DNA of 64,000 bases from JAVBPE01 sp031549865 (GCA_031549865.1 JAVBPE010000002.1:248001-312000); one strand, 5' to 3'; counted from the stretch's first letter, positions 36,311 to 46,083 are shown. Notes: a model not told the origin generated them from the sequence alone. A program made the numbers and translations.

Positions 36311-37120
36311 ATGAAAAGAAATAAAAATACTTATAATATTATTTTAACCGCAATACTTGCAGCACTATCTTTTGCGGCGGTTTACATTCAAATTCCCCTT
36401 CCAACAGGCGGAATGATTCATTTAGGGAATTTTGTCTGCATTTTAGCTGGTCTTTTATGTGGTGGTTTAATTGGTGGCATATCTGGAAGCTTAGGAATGG
36501 GACTATGGGATATTTTTAATGGAGAACCATGGACTACATCGATAAGAACATTCATTTTGAAATTTATCATTGGGTTTTTAGCGGGTACACTATTTAGAGT
36601 ATTTATTAAAAAAGATAAAACTCCATTAATCGGATTTTATATCTTTGCAGCTTGCTTTTTGGCATTCTTTCTCTTTTCAACAATTTTATACGTTCAATTT
36701 AGAGGTGATACGCCTTTTGTAAGCGAAGTACCATATACTTTTAACAACGTTACAAAGACTTTAAAAGTTACAATACTTATTCCGATATTTAGTGGAATAT
36801 TTAGTATAATGCTCGTCTTAGCGGCAATATTTGCAAAAAAGTTAATTAAAATTCAAAAGATAGTATTATTTACATCAACTATAACTTTAACCTTAAATGT
36901 TATATTAACTTTTGTTTTAGGTATTCTATTCAAAGGAATTGTTACAGGCTTTGATGTCGCATTCGTTGATGCTTTATTAAAAATCCCTTCAGGACTTATG
37001 ACGTCAATAATTACTATTATTTTAGTGACATTCTTATATTATCCAATTTATATAGCTTTAAAAAACACGAATTTAATTGAAGATTTAAACATAAATGATA
37101 ATAAAAATTTGGAAAAATAA
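36311..37120 (+). CDS. ECF transporter S component, probable vitamin B6 type
   Basis: The 269-residue protein has about six to seven helices and the S-component signature region IQIPLPTGGMIHLGNFVCIL, followed by AGLLCGGLIGGISGSLGMGLWD, as in the PF07155 group. S components bind a vitamin and work with a shared energising module (EcfAA'T) encoded elsewhere. Because its divergent partner is a MocR/PdxR-type regulator, pyridoxine or a relative is the likely ligand (PdxU-like); other vitamins cannot be excluded. GCAAGGAGTAG precedes the ATG. Confidence 0.75.
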   Translation: MKRNKNTYNIILTAILAALSFAAVYIQIPLPTGGMIHLGNFVCILAGLLCGGLIGGISGSLGMGLWDIFNGEPWTTSIRTFILKFIIGFLAGTLFRVFIKKDKTPLIGFYIFAACFLAFFLFSTILYVQFRGDTPFVSEVPYTFNNVTKTLKVTILIPIFSGIFSIMLVLAAIFAKKLIKIQKIVLFTSTITLTLNVILTFVLGILFKGIVTGFDVAFVDALLKIPSGLMTSIITIILVTFLYYPIYIALKNTNLIEDLNINDNKNLEK

Positions 37121-37149
37121 TATCTCTTTATAAGAGGTATTTTTTTTAA
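37119..37149 (+). terminator. Rho-independent terminator
   Basis: AATATCTCTT / AAGAGGTATT imperfect stem with a short loop and eight or more T. Confidence 0.7.
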
Positions 37150-37181
37150 TATTTGTTATAATAAGTTTAGGTGGTGATTTT

Positions 37182-38123
37182 ATGAATAAAACAGCTCAAT
37201 GTATTTTACTCTTAAATTGTTTGAATCGTAAAAACATAATGAATACGAATGAACTTGCTGAATTGTTAGAAACTAATCCAAGAAATATTAGTGAGTATAT
37301 CAAAGAACTTGAAATAGCTGGCTACACAATTGAGTCAATAATGGGTAAATATGGGGGGTATCACTTAGTGAAAGAAGAGTGCTTTCCAGTTTTAAAATTT
37401 AGTAAAGAAGAAATAGCTGTATTAAATGAAGTTACGAGTTATATAGATTCAGCAAAAGATTTTTTAAATAAGAAAACTTTTTTTAAAGCTATTAGTAAAG
37501 TCTTTAGTGCTCAATATCATAATGATCCTAATTCACAAATTCTTAATTTTGAAAGATTTCCTTTAAGTATGAATTTTAGTGATTTAGAGAAAAGATATAT
37601 GATAATTTGTGAATCAATTAATGAAAACAAAAAATTAGAAATAATTTATTTATCAACTAAAAATAAAGAAAATACGCATATTATACACCCATATAAAACA
37701 TTTATATATAATGGTTCTTGGTTTATGTTAGGATATAATGAAAGAATTAAAGATTTAGGATATTATAAATTAAATAGGATTATAGATTTAAAAATTAAAA
37801 ATGAGTTTTTCAAGGTTTCTGCTTTATATGATTTAAAAGATTATATTGATGAATATGGGATGAAGCAAAACGGTGAATACTATGAAGTTATATTAGACTT
37901 TTATGATTTATATACAGTTATATCAGAACGGGTATATGGGAAAAATCAAGTAATAGAAATAATTGATGATAAAATAACACGCTTAAAATGTAAGATGCAA
38001 AATAAAAATGCTATTATAAACTTTGTTTTAGGCTTTGGAAGCAAGGTTAAAGTCATAAGCCCTAATTGGTTGGTTGATGATGTAAAAAAAGAAACTATAA
38101 ATATCATGAATAATTACAAATAG
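37182..38123 (+). CDS. HTH-WYL transcriptional regulator
   Basis: The 313-residue protein has a DeoR-like helix-turn-helix at residues 20-60 (MNTNELAELLETNPRNISEYI) and a WYL domain at about 145-220. The latter holds KTFIYNGSWFMLGYNERIKDLGYYKLNRI, with the W-Y/L-type residues and Arg for ligand binding. A C-terminal WCX-like region follows. WYL regulators often respond to nucleic acids or nucleotides. GGTGGTGAT precedes the ATG. No obvious target gene is attached. Confidence 0.85.
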   Translation: MNKTAQCILLLNCLNRKNIMNTNELAELLETNPRNISEYIKELEIAGYTIESIMGKYGGYHLVKEECFPVLKFSKEEIAVLNEVTSYIDSAKDFLNKKTFFKAISKVFSAQYHNDPNSQILNFERFPLSMNFSDLEKRYMIICESINENKKLEIIYLSTKNKENTHIIHPYKTFIYNGSWFMLGYNERIKDLGYYKLNRIIDLKIKNEFFKVSALYDLKDYIDEYGMKQNGEYYEVILDFYDLYTVISERVYGKNQVIEIIDDKITRLKCKMQNKNAIINFVLGFGSKVKVISPNWLVDDVKKETINIMNNYK

Positions 38124-38223
38124 AATTGAATATCATAAGAATAGGAATATTATTTATCAAAATTATAATATTTAGTATTGAAAACTAGATGATAAAGTGT
38201 TACAATTCTTATGAGGTGATATT

Positions 38224-38880
38224 ATGGAAAACGAAGTATTAGATTTAAAGCCTAAAAAAATAAAGCGTAATCAAACAATAGGTGAAGAAATAGGGAATTC
38301 AATAACACATGGGTTAGGTGCAATTTTTGCAATAGTTGCAACTATATTAATGTTAATAAAAGCTGATGAGACAAAAGAATACATTGGGGTAATATTTTTT
38401 GGAATAGGATTTATATTATTATATTCAATGAGTTGCTTATATCATTCATTTAAAAATGATACTAAAATTAAAAGAATATTTCAAATATTTGACCATAGCT
38501 CAATTTACTTGCTTATTGGTGGAACATATGCTCCAATTCTATTAAATTGTTTGGAAGGTAATTTAGGAATAATATTTTTAATTGCTCAATGGATAATAGT
38601 AGTAGCAGCAATATTTTGTGCCATATTTGTTAAAAAACATCAAAAGATTATAAACGTAGTTTTATGTGTATTATTAGGATGGAGCGGTATCGCAGTAATA
38701 CCTACAATATATACATATAATCCTATATTATTTTGGTTTATTTTATGGGGTGGATTGGCTTATACTATTGGAATTGTGTTTTATTTACTTAAATTTAAAT
38801 ATTCACATTTCATTTGGCATTTCTTTGTTTTATTTGGTACGATATTTCATTTTATTGCAATATATTTGTGGGTGCTTTAG
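38224..38880 (+). CDS. Hemolysin III / YqfA family membrane protein
   Basis: The 218-residue protein has seven helices and the PAQR/HlyIII metal-site motifs: SCLYHSF with a His near residue 80, FDHSSIYLLIGGTYAPI near 95-110, and the C-terminal WHFFVLFGTIFHFIAIY with two His. In this family the three His plus an Asp bind Zn, as in adiponectin receptors, and some members act as ceramidase-like hydrolases. The role in bacteria is unclear. TGAGGTGATATT precedes the ATG. Confidence 0.9.
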   Translation: MENEVLDLKPKKIKRNQTIGEEIGNSITHGLGAIFAIVATILMLIKADETKEYIGVIFFGIGFILLYSMSCLYHSFKNDTKIKRIFQIFDHSSIYLLIGGTYAPILLNCLEGNLGIIFLIAQWIIVVAAIFCAIFVKKHQKIINVVLCVLLGWSGIAVIPTIYTYNPILFWFILWGGLAYTIGIVFYLLKFKYSHFIWHFFVLFGTIFHFIAIYLWVL

Positions 38881-38906
38881 CCATAGGAAACTATGGCTTT
38901 TTTTTA
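38879..38906 (+). terminator. Rho-independent terminator overlapping a stop codon
   Basis: AGCCATAG-GAAA-CTATGGCT followed by eight T; the first two bases are part of the hemolysin III stop codon. Confidence 0.92.
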
Positions 38907-38942
38907 TATTGTGTTATAATAATCTTTAATAGAGGTTAATAT

Positions 38943-39584
38943 ATGAAATATAAATATGTGTTTTTTGATTTTAATGGAACAATCTTAGATGATGTTATGT
39001 TGTGCTTAAATTTATTAAATGAAATGTTAGATGAACAAAATAAAAAAAAATTAAGTTTAAATGAATATAAAAATGTTTTTACCTTTCCAGTTATCGATTA
39101 TTATGTTAAAGCTGGGCTTGATTTTAATATAAAATCATTTAAAGAATTATCTTTTGAGTTCATTAATAAGTATCAACCTAATTCATTAAAATGTTCACTT
39201 TATCCAAATACGATTGAAACATTTAAGATTCTCATAAGTAAAGGGTATAAATTAGTTTGTTTATCAGCAAGTCAAATTGATAACTTAATAATGCAGTTAA
39301 AACATTTTGAAATTTATGATTATTTTACATCAATTTTAGGCTTATCAAATATTTATGCTAAATCTAAAGTAGAGGTTGGTTTAAATTATATAAAAGAAAA
39401 TAATATAGATCCAAAAGAATGCATTATGATTGGAGATACACTACATGATGCTGAAGTTTCAGATAATATGGGAATTGATTCTGTTTTAGTAAGTTTTGGA
39501 CATCAATCATATGATGTCTTAAAAAAAAGTAATAAAAAAATTTTAGATAATACTTATGACTTAATAAATTATTTGGAGGAATAA
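38943..39584 (+). CDS. HAD-superfamily phosphatase
   Basis: The 213-residue protein has all four HAD motifs: FFDFNGTILDD (residues 7-17), CLSASQ (motif II Ser), a Lys in SKVEVGLNYI, and IMIGDTLHDAE (motif IV). The small helical cap is of the phosphoglycolate phosphatase/PGMB type. Motif I has Asn between the two positions (DFNGT, as in PgP-like members). It is a cytoplasmic phosphatase of unknown substrate. The next gene begins two bases after its stop, so the two are coupled. Confidence 0.85.
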   Translation: MKYKYVFFDFNGTILDDVMLCLNLLNEMLDEQNKKKLSLNEYKNVFTFPVIDYYVKAGLDFNIKSFKELSFEFINKYQPNSLKCSLYPNTIETFKILISKGYKLVCLSASQIDNLIMQLKHFEIYDYFTSILGLSNIYAKSKVEVGLNYIKENNIDPKECIMIGDTLHDAEVSDNMGIDSVLVSFGHQSYDVLKKSNKKILDNTYDLINYLEE

Positions 39585-39586
39585 CT

Positions 39587-41536
39587 ATGAAATATTTATA
39601 TAATGAAGATTTTAGTGATTTTGATTTAAATGAATTTCCATATGATCTAAATCATTCAGCTTTAGGTGAATATCATTATATGGAATACGAGGGATACAAA
39701 GGGAATTTTTATGATCCAATATGTCTTCATCAGTGGAGAAGTCAAGGTGGCTCATGGATAATCACAAGTGATGGTGATAAAAACTATTTAGAACAAAATA
39801 GAGGAGATTATGGAACTGGTCACTTTACAAATACTTATCCTTGTTTAATATTTAAAGAAGTCCTATATAGTGATTATACTTTGTTTTTTTCAATTAGACC
39901 ATTTGATTTAAAAAATCATATCGGTATGGCTTTTAATTATCTAACTTCAAGGAATTATAATGCTATATTTATTAAAAATAATAAAATAGAAATTATTAAA
40001 AGAGATCAAAATGATATTATTAGATTAGATTTTGTTAATTATGAGTTTAGTGATTTAAATACATATAGTTTTAAAGTTGAAATAGCTTCAAATATTGTAG
40101 TTTATATTAATGATGAAGTGATTTTAAAATCTGATGTTAAAAGAATTAAAGGGAAATGCGGGGTAGTAGCTAAAGGAGCCTCTAGATACTCAGATATCAA
40201 AGTTGGGTTTTCTGATTTAAATTATGAAGAACATTTTAAATTAAAATTAACTGAAGAAACGAGATTATTGAATAAAAGAAAAGAATATAGCGAATTAGAA
40301 GTAATTCATAAAATAGATTTAAAGAATTTTGGAAGCGGAAGACAACTAAGAATTGCTAAAAAACCTAATGGAGAGACTTTTTTTATAATAGCTCAACATC
40401 AAAAAAGAATTGTACGTGATAGCTTTGCATCCATTTCTTGCCTTACAGCTTTTGATTTGGTTGGTAATATAATGTGGCAAATTGGTAAACCCTCTAAAAA
40501 CATTGATAATTCATTAATTAGTGCTGATTTACCATTTCAAGTTTTTAAAATGGATAAAACGGATAAACTATATTTAATTTATGCGCTTGATTTCTATGTT
40601 ATTATTGCGGATGCCTTAACTGGAAAGACTATAAAGAAAATGCCAACACCTATTGTAAGTGATGATCCCTTAGTAGAAAATCATCCCTTTAATAGACTTA
40701 ATGTTGATGCAATAAGAGTTGCTGATTTTTCCAAACTAGGATATCAAAGTGATTTCATTATAAAGGACCGTTACCATAATGTCTGGGCATATAATTTTAA
40801 TTTCGAATTATTATTCCGTTATAATCATAAAAATACAGGTCATTTCCCATACATATATGATTTTAATAATGATGGTTATGATGAAATGTTTGTTGGTTAT
40901 GATATGGTAGATCACAAAGGCAACATTATATTTAGCCTTCCAATGAATAGCGATCATACTGATGAAATAATTTATATTAAAACAAGTATAAACGAAGAAG
41001 CGAAACTTTATTTAGCTAGCGGAAACGAAGGTTTTAATATAGTAAATTTAGATGGTTCTATTTATAAACATAATGAAATCGGACACGCTCAAAGAATAAG
41101 TATTGCCCCTTTTAAAAAGCATAGTGAAGAATTACAAATAGTTGTGAGTTCGTTTTGGGGAGCAGATGCCATTATTTATATGTTTGATGAAAATGGGAAT
41201 AAATTATATGAAATGGAACAAATGAGTAACGGAAACTTATTAACACCTGTAAGTTACGATGGAGATAATTTTTTATTTTTAACTAATAGTTCTATTGATG
41301 GAGGCTTAATGGATTATAATTTAGACAAAGTTGTTTTATTTCCAAATGATAATCATCCTACTTTAGCATCAGAAGTATACGATATTGATGGTGATGGAAT
41401 TGATGAAATAATTTGCTTTAATCAAAATGAGATGTGGATTTATAAAGCTAAAAATTATAAAACAGGTTTAAAACTTTTAAAATATAGTGACAATGCATTT
41501 TCTAATTATAGAGGGGAATATATTATAAAAAAATAA
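39587..41536 (+). CDS. Large cytoplasmic protein with Ca-loop (DxDxDG) beta-propeller features
   Basis: The 649-residue protein lacks a signal peptide. Residues 1-215 look like a concanavalin-like beta-sandwich (LFFSIRPFDLKNHIGMAF, YINDEVILKSD). From about 240 there are repeated beta-propeller blades with calcium-type loops: DFNNDGYDEMFVGYD near 424 and DIDGDGIDEIICFNQ near 605. The NSDHTDEI element resembles rhamnogalacturonan lyases of PL11/PL26-like architecture. A polysaccharide lyase or glycan-binding role is therefore possible, but catalytic residues are not assigned. It is coupled to the HAD gene. In a pectin degrader an intracellular lyase would make sense. Confidence 0.55.
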   Translation: MKYLYNEDFSDFDLNEFPYDLNHSALGEYHYMEYEGYKGNFYDPICLHQWRSQGGSWIITSDGDKNYLEQNRGDYGTGHFTNTYPCLIFKEVLYSDYTLFFSIRPFDLKNHIGMAFNYLTSRNYNAIFIKNNKIEIIKRDQNDIIRLDFVNYEFSDLNTYSFKVEIASNIVVYINDEVILKSDVKRIKGKCGVVAKGASRYSDIKVGFSDLNYEEHFKLKLTEETRLLNKRKEYSELEVIHKIDLKNFGSGRQLRIAKKPNGETFFIIAQHQKRIVRDSFASISCLTAFDLVGNIMWQIGKPSKNIDNSLISADLPFQVFKMDKTDKLYLIYALDFYVIIADALTGKTIKKMPTPIVSDDPLVENHPFNRLNVDAIRVADFSKLGYQSDFIIKDRYHNVWAYNFNFELLFRYNHKNTGHFPYIYDFNNDGYDEMFVGYDMVDHKGNIIFSLPMNSDHTDEIIYIKTSINEEAKLYLASGNEGFNIVNLDGSIYKHNEIGHAQRISIAPFKKHSEELQIVVSSFWGADAIIYMFDENGNKLYEMEQMSNGNLLTPVSYDGDNFLFLTNSSIDGGLMDYNLDKVVLFPNDNHPTLASEVYDIDGDGIDEIICFNQNEMWIYKAKNYKTGLKLLKYSDNAFSNYRGEYIIKK

Positions 41537-41545
41537 GGTATTTCC

Positions 41546-41574
41546 TTGATAATTTGGTAAAAATAAATTATAAT
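41546..41574 (+). promoter_or_regulatory. Sigma-A promoter of a lipoprotein gene
   Basis: -35 TTGATA at 41546-41551, a 17-base spacer and -10 TATAAT at 41569-41574. Confidence 0.8.
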
Positions 41575-41605
41575 AAATAGTATAAGAATTTGAAAGGATA
41601 CTGTG

Positions 41606-42115
41606 ATGAATAAAATTTTAAAAACAATATTAACTTCAATAATATGTATTTGCATAAGCATAACACTTGCAGGGTGTTCTACATCTGTTTATGATGATTA
41701 TAGTAAAGCAGGCGCAAGTTTAGATAAAGATAATGTATTTGAAAAAATAAGCACGGATGATTTAGTTAATAAAATTAATGAAAAAAACGGAATATTTTAT
41801 GTTTATTATGCATCAAGTGAAGATGCTACATCAAGATCGGAAATTACTATTTATAATGAACAAGCAAATCAATATCAAATTGAAGTAATATATTACTTGA
41901 ATGCTGCTGACTATACAACTGTTGCATTAAGAAAAGAACTTAAAGAAAAGATTTCAATTAATGATGCGTCGAAAGTTCCATCAATGTTAGTTTATGTGGA
42001 TGGTAATTTGAAGTTTGATTCATCAAGAGAATCAGTTCGCTCTAATTATGATACTGCTCAGAAAGTTAGTGGCCATATATTTAGAGACATGATTATACCA
42101 GCTGAGGTTAATTAG
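41606..42115 (+). CDS. Lipoprotein, possibly thioredoxin-like
   Basis: The ATG at 41606 is preferred to the GTG at 41603, given GAAAGGA seven bases before it. The 169-residue product has a signal peptide with lipobox LAGC (Cys near 24). The body resembles thioredoxin-fold proteins in layout (NGIFYVYYASSEDATSRSEI, then KVPSMLVYVDGNLKF, like the cis-Pro strand). However, the CxxC site is replaced by SSEDAT, so it cannot do disulfide chemistry. Such proteins occur as binding or stability factors. Own promoter and terminator. Confidence 0.7.
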   Translation: MNKILKTILTSIICICISITLAGCSTSVYDDYSKAGASLDKDNVFEKISTDDLVNKINEKNGIFYVYYASSEDATSRSEITIYNEQANQYQIEVIYYLNAADYTTVALRKELKEKISINDASKVPSMLVYVDGNLKFDSSRESVRSNYDTAQKVSGHIFRDMIIPAEVN

Positions 42116-42116
42116 T

Positions 42117-42146
42117 AAAAAGCTTACTTAATGTAAGCTTTTTTTA
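42117..42146 (+). terminator. Rho-independent terminator
   Basis: AAAAGCTTAC / GTAAGCTTTT stem with a five-base loop and T run. The next 180 bases up to 42327 hold no other clear feature besides a purine-rich ribosome binding site. Confidence 0.88.
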
Positions 42147-42327
42147 TGTTCAAAATCAAATGACTTTACTTAACTTATTAATCGTGATAAACTTAATCTT
42201 GCACTTATGAAAATAGTGAATTAATTTTTTATATCTTCTAATAATAAAAAAAGAAGATATAATTTAAAGAATTGTTTTATAAGTAAAATTTAAATATTAA
42301 AAAATATTTATATTAAAGAGGAAAAAG

Positions 42328-44235
42328 ATGATAAAATTATTAAAAAATATGAGATGGTATTATTGGTTAATGGCTATCCTTGCAATTTTGTTTGTGTGCC
42401 TTCAAGTTTTTTCAGATTTAGAATTGCCATCTAAATTATCAAGCATTATAACTATTAGTTCTAATATAGAAGGGATAAATGGATTAATTGAGTCCAAAAA
42501 CCCAGCCTTTGGTGTAGTCATTAGTCAAATGGTAGCTAATGGTGATACAAAGTTTCAACCACTTTTGGATCATTATATGGTATATGGATTTGAAAATATT
42601 GATTCTGTAATGAATGGTGTTATTAATGTAAGTAAAACTGAAATTTGGAATAACGGATTACAGATGTTAGGTTTAGCAGCAATTGCTGTTACATCATCAA
42701 TTATTGTTGGATATATTGCAGCTCGTATTGCTGCAGGTTTTTCACATGACTTAAGAAAAAAAATATATAGAAAAGTTCAAAATTTTTCATTGCATGAAAT
42801 AGATGGTTTTTCTACTTCAAGTTTGATTACTAGATCTACAAATGATGTTACGCAAGTTCAAATGGTTGTAGTATTATTTTTAAGAATGGCTGTATCAGCG
42901 CCAATAATGGCAATTAGAGGGATTATTTTAGCTACAGAAACATCACGTTCAAGTGGCTTGGAAAATATTATTATTTTTTCAGTAATTGCATTAGTTATAT
43001 TAGTTGCTGTTTTATTTATTATAGTTTTACCTAAATTTAAAAAAATTCAAAAATTGACTGATAAATTAAATATGGTAACAAGAGAAAATTTAACTGGATT
43101 AAGAGTTGTTAGAGCGTATGGTGCTCAAAATATCGAACATCAAAAATTTGAAGAAGTGAATAATCAAGTATCAAAAACGAATATTTTTGTTAATAGAATG
43201 ATGTCTATAATGTATCCAGGAATGATGATTATAATGAACATGACATCCCTTGCAATACTATGGGCAGGAGCATATGTAATAGATAAAACTCCAACAAGTG
43301 AAACATTAGCCTCTGTATTTCAATTTCAACAATACACAATGATGATTGTAATGGCATTTATGCAATTAACAATGATTTCGATTATGATTCCAAGAGGTAG
43401 TGTTTCTGGAAAAAGAATACAAGAAGTATTAGAATCAAAAACATTAATTAATAATCCTGACTCACCTCAAAATGCTTTCGGAGGTGAAATAGAATTTAAA
43501 AATGTTGACTTTTCATATGAAGGCTCAAGTGAATCAGTATTATCAGATATTAATTTTAAAGTATTAAAAGGAGAAACATTAGCCATTATTGGATCAACAG
43601 GCTGTGGGAAATCAACATTAGTTAATTTAATACCACGTTTCTTTGATACAACAAAAGGTGAAATCCTAATTAATGGCATAAATGTTCGTGATTATGACCA
43701 AAATATTTTACATGACAAAATTGGTTATATTCCTCAAAAAGCATTGCTTTTTTCTGGTACGATTGAATCAAATTTGAGATATGGTAAAAATGATGCTTCA
43801 AATGAAGAAATTGAAGAGGCTTTAGAAATTTCACAATCTAAAGAATTTGTATCAAAGTTAGAAGATGGGATTAATCATCCTATTTCACAAGGTGGAACTA
43901 ATGTTAGTGGTGGGCAAAAACAAAGAATAAGTATTGCTCGTGCAATCATCAAAAAACCAGAAATTCTTATTTTTGATGATTCGTTTAGTGCACTAGATTT
44001 TAAAACAGATAAAGCATTAAGAGCTACTTTAAATACAAAGATAAAAAATTGTACAAAGATCATTGTGGCTCAAAGAATTGGGACTATAATTGATGCTGAT
44101 AAAATAATTGTTCTTGAACAAGGTAAGATAGTTGGAATGGGTAAACATTTAGAATTACTAAAAAATTGTGAAGTATACAAAGAAATAGCTTATTCACAAT
44201 TGTCAAAGGAGGAATTAGAAAATGCATGGGCCTAA
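42328..44235 (+). CDS. Heterodimeric ABC exporter subunit with degenerate site (second locus)
   Basis: The 635-residue paralogue of the 2798-4555 gene. Walker A GSTGCGKST lies near residue 422, signature VSGGQ near 526 and Walker B near 546, which again reads ILIFDDS with Asp for the catalytic Glu. It has an extra stretch of about 50 residues in the first extracytoplasmic loop (between helices 1 and 2, residues about 40-105), absent in the other locus. AAAGAGG precedes the ATG. There is no MarR gene and no CTAA-N5-TTAG operator here, so control must differ. It overlaps the next gene by 14 bases. Confidence 0.88.
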   Translation: MIKLLKNMRWYYWLMAILAILFVCLQVFSDLELPSKLSSIITISSNIEGINGLIESKNPAFGVVISQMVANGDTKFQPLLDHYMVYGFENIDSVMNGVINVSKTEIWNNGLQMLGLAAIAVTSSIIVGYIAARIAAGFSHDLRKKIYRKVQNFSLHEIDGFSTSSLITRSTNDVTQVQMVVVLFLRMAVSAPIMAIRGIILATETSRSSGLENIIIFSVIALVILVAVLFIIVLPKFKKIQKLTDKLNMVTRENLTGLRVVRAYGAQNIEHQKFEEVNNQVSKTNIFVNRMMSIMYPGMMIIMNMTSLAILWAGAYVIDKTPTSETLASVFQFQQYTMMIVMAFMQLTMISIMIPRGSVSGKRIQEVLESKTLINNPDSPQNAFGGEIEFKNVDFSYEGSSESVLSDINFKVLKGETLAIIGSTGCGKSTLVNLIPRFFDTTKGEILINGINVRDYDQNILHDKIGYIPQKALLFSGTIESNLRYGKNDASNEEIEEALEISQSKEFVSKLEDGINHPISQGGTNVSGGQKQRISIARAIIKKPEILIFDDSFSALDFKTDKALRATLNTKIKNCTKIIVAQRIGTIIDADKIIVLEQGKIVGMGKHLELLKNCEVYKEIAYSQLSKEELENAWA

Positions 44236-46009
44236 TCGAAATATGCGCGATATAAAAGCGAAAAATTTTAAAGGATCATTTAAGAAACTACTTCCTTATT
44301 TGAAAAATTATTTAGGTGTAATTATCATAGCTTTAGTTTTAAGTGTTATTGGTAGTATATGCAGTGTTTTAGGACCTAAGTTTTTAATGCAAGTTACAAA
44401 AACATGTATGAGTGCTGTTGTTGGAAATGGAATTGATTTTAATGAAATAAATAAACTAGGATTTATTTTAATTGGTTTATATCTTTCAAGTGCTTTTTGT
44501 ACATATATTTGTAGTTTCATTATGACAGGTGTTACTCAAAAAATATCTAAAAAATTAAGAACTGAGATTTCAGAAAAAATAAATCGATTACCTTTTAAAT
44601 ATTTTGATTCAAGAAGTTATGGGGATGTATTAAGTAGAGTTACAAATGATATAGATTCAATAAGTCAAAATTTAAATCAAAGCATAACTCAACTTATCTC
44701 TTCAATTACAATGTTTATAGGTGTTTTAGTAATGATGATTAGTTTATCATTATCGATGACTTTAATAGCAATAGTATCAATTCCCTTATCAATGATTTTA
44801 ATGATGATTGTAATAAAACATTCTCAAAAGTATTTTAGAAGTCAACAAAAGTCATTAGGACAATTAAATGGACATATCGAAGAATCTTATTCAGGACATT
44901 CAATTATTAAAGTATTTAATCAAGAAGAAGCACAGTTAATGGCATTTGAAGAATTAAATTTAGAACTTAAATCAAGCGCTTGGAAAAGTCAATTTTTATC
45001 AGGCTTAATGATGCCTATTATGATGTTTGTTGGAAATTTAAGTTATATTGCAGTATGCATTGTAGGAGGAATTTTATGTGTTACATCGCCTACTGTTGGA
45101 GTTGAATATATTCAAGGTTTTATTCAGTATACAAGAATGTTAAATCAGCCAATTCAGCAAATTGGTCAAATAACTAATGTGCTTCAGTCGTGTGCGGCTG
45201 CGGCTGAAAGAGTGTTTGAATTTTTAGAAGAAAAAGAAATGGAAATTGAAAATCCTAAATGCGTTATTGATAAAAAGGATATTATAGGAAATATTGAATT
45301 TAAAGAAATATGCTTTGGTTATAATGATGATGTTGAAATTATTCATAATTTTAATTGTGATGTAAAAAAAGGACAAAAAATTGCCATAGTTGGTCCAACA
45401 GGTGCTGGTAAAACAACTATTGTAAATTTATTAATGCGATTTTATGAAGTAAATAGCGGAGAAATTACGATTGATGGAACGCCTATTAGTGATATTTCTA
45501 GGGAAAATGTCGCTAAATTATTTGGAATGGTTTTACAAGATACATGGTTATTTGAAGGAACTATTTTAGATAATTTAAAATTTGGTAATCAGAATGCTAC
45601 ATTAAAAGATGTTGAAGATGCATGTAAATCTGCACATATATCACATTTTATTAATTCACTACCAGGTGGACTAAATTATGTTTTAGATGAAACTGCGAAC
45701 ATTAGCCAAGGGCAGAAACAATTAATCACAATTGCGCGGGCAATGGTTGAAAATGCGCCAATGTTGATTTTGGATGAAGCAACATCAAGCGTTGATACTA
45801 GAACAGAAATTTTAATTCAAAAAGCTATGGATGAACTTATGAAGGGACGTACAAGTTTTGTTATAGCTCATCGCTTATCAACAATAAAAAATGCTGATAG
45901 CATTTTAGTATTAAAAGATGGAAATGTAATAGAACAAGGAAATCATGATTTCTTAATGAGTAAGAATGGTTTTTATGCTGAATTATATAATTCTCAATTT
46001 CAAGAATAA
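44222..46009 (+). CDS. Heterodimeric ABC exporter subunit, catalytic partner (second locus)
   Basis: The 595-residue partner with Walker A GPTGAGKTT near 391, altered signature ISQGQ near 494 and an intact Walker B LILDEA with Glu. Like its paralogue at 4552-6363, it supplies the active Glu while carrying the weakened signature. The start ATG lies within the end of the first gene, after AAGGAGG. The two loci therefore encode two distinct heterodimeric exporters of common origin. Substrates unknown. Confidence 0.88.
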   Translation: MHGPNRNMRDIKAKNFKGSFKKLLPYLKNYLGVIIIALVLSVIGSICSVLGPKFLMQVTKTCMSAVVGNGIDFNEINKLGFILIGLYLSSAFCTYICSFIMTGVTQKISKKLRTEISEKINRLPFKYFDSRSYGDVLSRVTNDIDSISQNLNQSITQLISSITMFIGVLVMMISLSLSMTLIAIVSIPLSMILMMIVIKHSQKYFRSQQKSLGQLNGHIEESYSGHSIIKVFNQEEAQLMAFEELNLELKSSAWKSQFLSGLMMPIMMFVGNLSYIAVCIVGGILCVTSPTVGVEYIQGFIQYTRMLNQPIQQIGQITNVLQSCAAAAERVFEFLEEKEMEIENPKCVIDKKDIIGNIEFKEICFGYNDDVEIIHNFNCDVKKGQKIAIVGPTGAGKTTIVNLLMRFYEVNSGEITIDGTPISDISRENVAKLFGMVLQDTWLFEGTILDNLKFGNQNATLKDVEDACKSAHISHFINSLPGGLNYVLDETANISQGQKQLITIARAMVENAPMLILDEATSSVDTRTEILIQKAMDELMKGRTSFVIAHRLSTIKNADSILVLKDGNVIEQGNHDFLMSKNGFYAELYNSQFQE

Positions 46010-46024
46010 AAAAAGATAATTTAA

Positions 46025-46083
46025 ATGAAATACCCCTCGAGTTTAACTAGTAAGAATACTAGAAAGGCGAAAGAGGTATTTTT
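46025..46083 (+). terminator. Long structured hairpin after the second ABC operon
   Basis: AAATACC..TC near 46025-46036 pairs with GAGGTATTT near 46073-46082. Inside, CTAGT and ACTAG (about 46048-46064) form a second stem, and T residues follow. It probably ends the operon. The branched shape is unusual for a plain terminator, but I recognise no riboswitch in it. Confidence 0.45.

Noticed and set aside
41606..42115. Active thioredoxin-like oxidoreductase
   Set aside because: The fold looks similar but the CxxC site is absent (SSEDAT), so only a lipoprotein with possible thioredoxin-like fold is called.
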